Assembly: GCA_012840445.1 (NCBI GenBank)
Contig: DULI01000006.1
Location: 1-63,239 of the forward strand
DNA: 63,239 bases
Source: Clostridiales bacterium
Lineage (GTDB): Bacteria > Bacillota > Clostridia > Oscillospirales > Acutalibacteraceae
Direction of reading: 5' to 3'
Shown here: positions 61,787-63,239 of the stretch, piece after piece
Numbering within the stretch: the first letter of the stretch is position 1
Layout of the letters: each line of letters begins with the position of its first letter
The notes under the pieces: generated by a model
Told to the model about the DNA's origin: nothing
Database searches by the model: none
What the model saw: the letters and a program-made list of their open reading frames with translations, nothing else
Position numbers and translations under genes: made by a program

Positions 61787-63239
61787 CGGTTTTTCCTCCT
61801 AATCCAGACTACAACGGCTATCACAATAATCGTAACCGGCACCACGGCCAGTAAGACAACCGTCATTACAATTACGTTAGTCTTGGTTACCCTGTCAGCA
61901 AAACTTTCGTTGGTAATAGATTTGGTCACAAAAGTAATATCGCTGTCAGCTCTCCCGGTAATGCTGTTGGCAGTAGCCAGAACTATTTCGAGATTAGCAA
62001 CCATGCTGTACTGCGTCCAGTTGGAATTTATCAAATCGGTGCTTGCGAAGGCAACCAGATAGCTGCTTACCTGTGAAAAGTCTGGTTTATTAATAGTATC
62101 TTTGGAAAGTATGGCAGCGTCATACTGAGATGTCTGGGCATTCTCACCAGGTTCCCAGTCTTCGCCCGCATCTTTTGGCTGTACAACCACTGAGTTGCTG
62201 GTGGTCATAAGCCTTGTGGTGGTGCGGTTGCCCTGTGACTCAAATCCTACCGACATTGGAACTGTGCCGCTGCTGACATAAACCACACCGGTAAGGTTGT
62301 TCGCCGCTTTCGTAAAATCGGTCTTGCTGTTGTTAAGACCTATGGTTGTGGGCACGCCCAGGTAGTTGTTTGGATTGGTCTCGTAAACGGTGCCCTCCGA
62401 AATTATAATGCCCCATTCCTCAAGGAAATCGTAAAGATTAGGCAACTGCGGCGATGCCGGGCTTGCAAAGAACATCATGGCCTTGCCACGCTCGCCGTTA
62501 TTGCTTAAAAACTTCTCAATACGGTCAAGCTCCTGAACCGAAAGGTCGCTGTTGGGTGCGGCAAGTATAATTAGGTCAAGGTCAGACGGGATGTCATTTG
62601 AAATAAGGTCGTTTATTTCGACAAATTCATAGTTATTATTCTCCATATTGGACTTTAAGGTATCAGTATAGTCCTGGGCAGTATGTGCAGTAATAATACC
62701 GGCCTTTGTTGTTTTGTCGGAGGTAACGGTATATATCGCCGAAGTAACTGCCGTTTCAACCTTCGAACCGGAAATTTCGTAATTGGTGTATCCCATCGCG
62801 GCATACATGCCTGTTGGATCTCTCTTTTCAAACAGGTCTTCAAAATTTAACACCTTGTATCTGTGGACATTTTGACCATCCCGCACAAAATTGCTTTCAA
62901 CCAGTATATCGCCATAATTGATTTCTACATTTGAATATTTAGAGATAATATTGGCAAACGACGGTTCCTGAGGGTCTGCAAAGGAAAGATTTATTTTTTC
63001 ATTGTATTTGGGATAGTCGGTCAAAAGTTTAAGTGTCTGCGGAAAATACTTTCCATAGGGATCGGTATTAGATTCAGTAGGATCAACTGTATTGTAATAG
63101 GCCCGCGCCATATAATTCATCATGCCGTTGGTAAAAGCCTCTTCGGGCGCACAAACAATAATTGAAACCTCTCGGGTAAGCTTTTTTAAATATTGGCGGT
63201 TTTCTTCGCTTATGGTATTGATTTTTTGCGCCGAAAGAT
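61783..63239 (-). CDS. GldG-type ABC transporter auxiliary protein (partial, N terminus beyond window)
   Basis: The frame is open to the right edge, with upstream residues LSAQKINTISEENRQYLKKL before the first internal Met, so the real start is outside. The visible 485 residues are an extracytoplasmic region of the GldG family. They include LIILAAPNSDLSVQELDRIE and GERGKAMMFFASP, and end in a transmembrane helix near the C terminus (VIVMTVVLLAVVPVTIIVIAV) and a basic end. In gliding bacteria GldG pairs with GldF and GldA; here an ABC ATPase and permease would be expected beyond the right edge. Confidence 0.85.
   Translation of the reverse strand, partial: LSAQKINTISEENRQYLKKLTREVSIIVCAPEEAFTNGMMNYMARAYYNTVDPTESNTDPYGKYFPQTLKLLTDYPKYNEKINLSFADPQEPSFANIISKYSNVEINYGDILVESNFVRDGQNVHRYKVLNFEDLFEKRDPTGMYAAMGYTNYEISGSKVETAVTSAIYTVTSDKTTKAGIITAHTAQDYTDTLKSNMENNNYEFVEINDLISNDIPSDLDLIILAAPNSDLSVQELDRIEKFLSNNGERGKAMMFFASPASPQLPNLYDFLEEWGIIISEGTVYETNPNNYLGVPTTIGLNNSKTDFTKAANNLTGVVYVSSGTVPMSVGFESQGNRTTTRLMTTSNSVVVQPKDAGEDWEPGENAQTSQYDAAILSKDTINKPDFSQVSSYLVAFASTDLINSNWTQYSMVANLEIVLATANSITGRADSDITFVTKSITNESFADRVTKTNVIVMTVVLLAVVPVTIIVIAVVVWIRRKNR

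Noticed and set aside
1-63239. Insertion sequences, integrases, phage genes or CRISPR repeats
   Set aside because: No transposase, integrase or phage structural frame and no regularly spaced repeats were seen anywhere.

Overview
The window looks like a chromosome segment of a spore-forming anaerobic member of the Clostridia, probably near the Oscillospiraceae/Ruminococcaceae. The evidence is spore genes (sleB-like, spmA/spmB, a LysM-GH18 SleL-like enzyme, AbrB), a CIRCE-controlled hrcA-grpE-dnaK-dnaJ operon, MecA, a clostridial single-chain PurL, ferrous-iron uptake by FeoAB, Rnf-like proteins, a dockerin-bearing GH43 enzyme and a thioredoxin reductase without the usual NADPH motif. No prophage, insertion sequence, CRISPR array or plasmid replication gene was seen.

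Layout. 1-280: left edge, with a strong leftward promoter and a leader resembling that of an rRNA operon. 308-5958: sleB, then the heat-shock operon hrcA-grpE-dnaK-dnaJ behind a promoter, a CIRCE operator and a possible CtsR box. 6104-7690: abrB diverging from spmA-spmB. 7682-11903 (minus): dTDP-L-rhamnose operon, glycosyltransferase-rfbA-rfbD-rfbB-rfbC. 11991-18211 (minus): a frameshifted alkD, an unrecognised secreted/membrane protein, folD, lgt with an acidic tail, and two M16 peptidase-family genes (ymfH/ymfF type). 18304-25584 (minus): a giant NdvB-like cyclic beta-1,2-glucan synthase. 25812-30784: purL and an ApgM-family phosphomutase or homoserine kinase-like gene. 31007-33945: thpR, tRNA-Arg(ACG), a Usp-like protein, trxA-trxB and an overlooked 42-residue Asn/Gln-rich ORF. 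34142-37608: LysM-GH18 enzyme and a chemoreceptor. 37811-40885: feoA-feoB-FeoB-associated Cys-rich protein, with three copies of a GTTAG-N6-CTAAC operator. 41019-46456: AraC regulator and a 1450-residue secreted GH43 multidomain enzyme ending in a dockerin. 46752-48033: tRNA-Leu(CAG), a gene-poor stretch with a candidate structured RNA, and a degraded unrecognised gene. 48124-50769 (minus): murA-walJ-rlmH. 51015-58520: a zinc-ribbon membrane protein, then a minus-strand run of rnfC-like, rnfD, two trkA, a CofE-like gene, metY and an AraC regulator. 58648-63239: mecA, rpe, and the DUF4340/GldG-type pair, the latter cut by the right edge.

Working together. The chaperone operon is built for HrcA repression. 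The rhamnose operon makes dTDP-rhamnose and carries one transferase to use it. SleB and the SleL-like enzyme fit cortex lysis during germination, and SpmA/SpmB fit spore core dehydration. The feo cluster is a self-contained Fe(II) importer under one apparent metal-responsive operator family. The most unusual parts are the repeated feo operators, the RnfC-like protein that has lost its flavin/NADH motifs but keeps both iron-sulfur motifs beside RnfD, the two-domain RNA candidate at 47019-47186, and the small Asn/Gln-rich gene at 33817-33945. Two genes (alkD and the one at 47224-47826) carry single-base frameshifts, which could be real decay or sequencing error.
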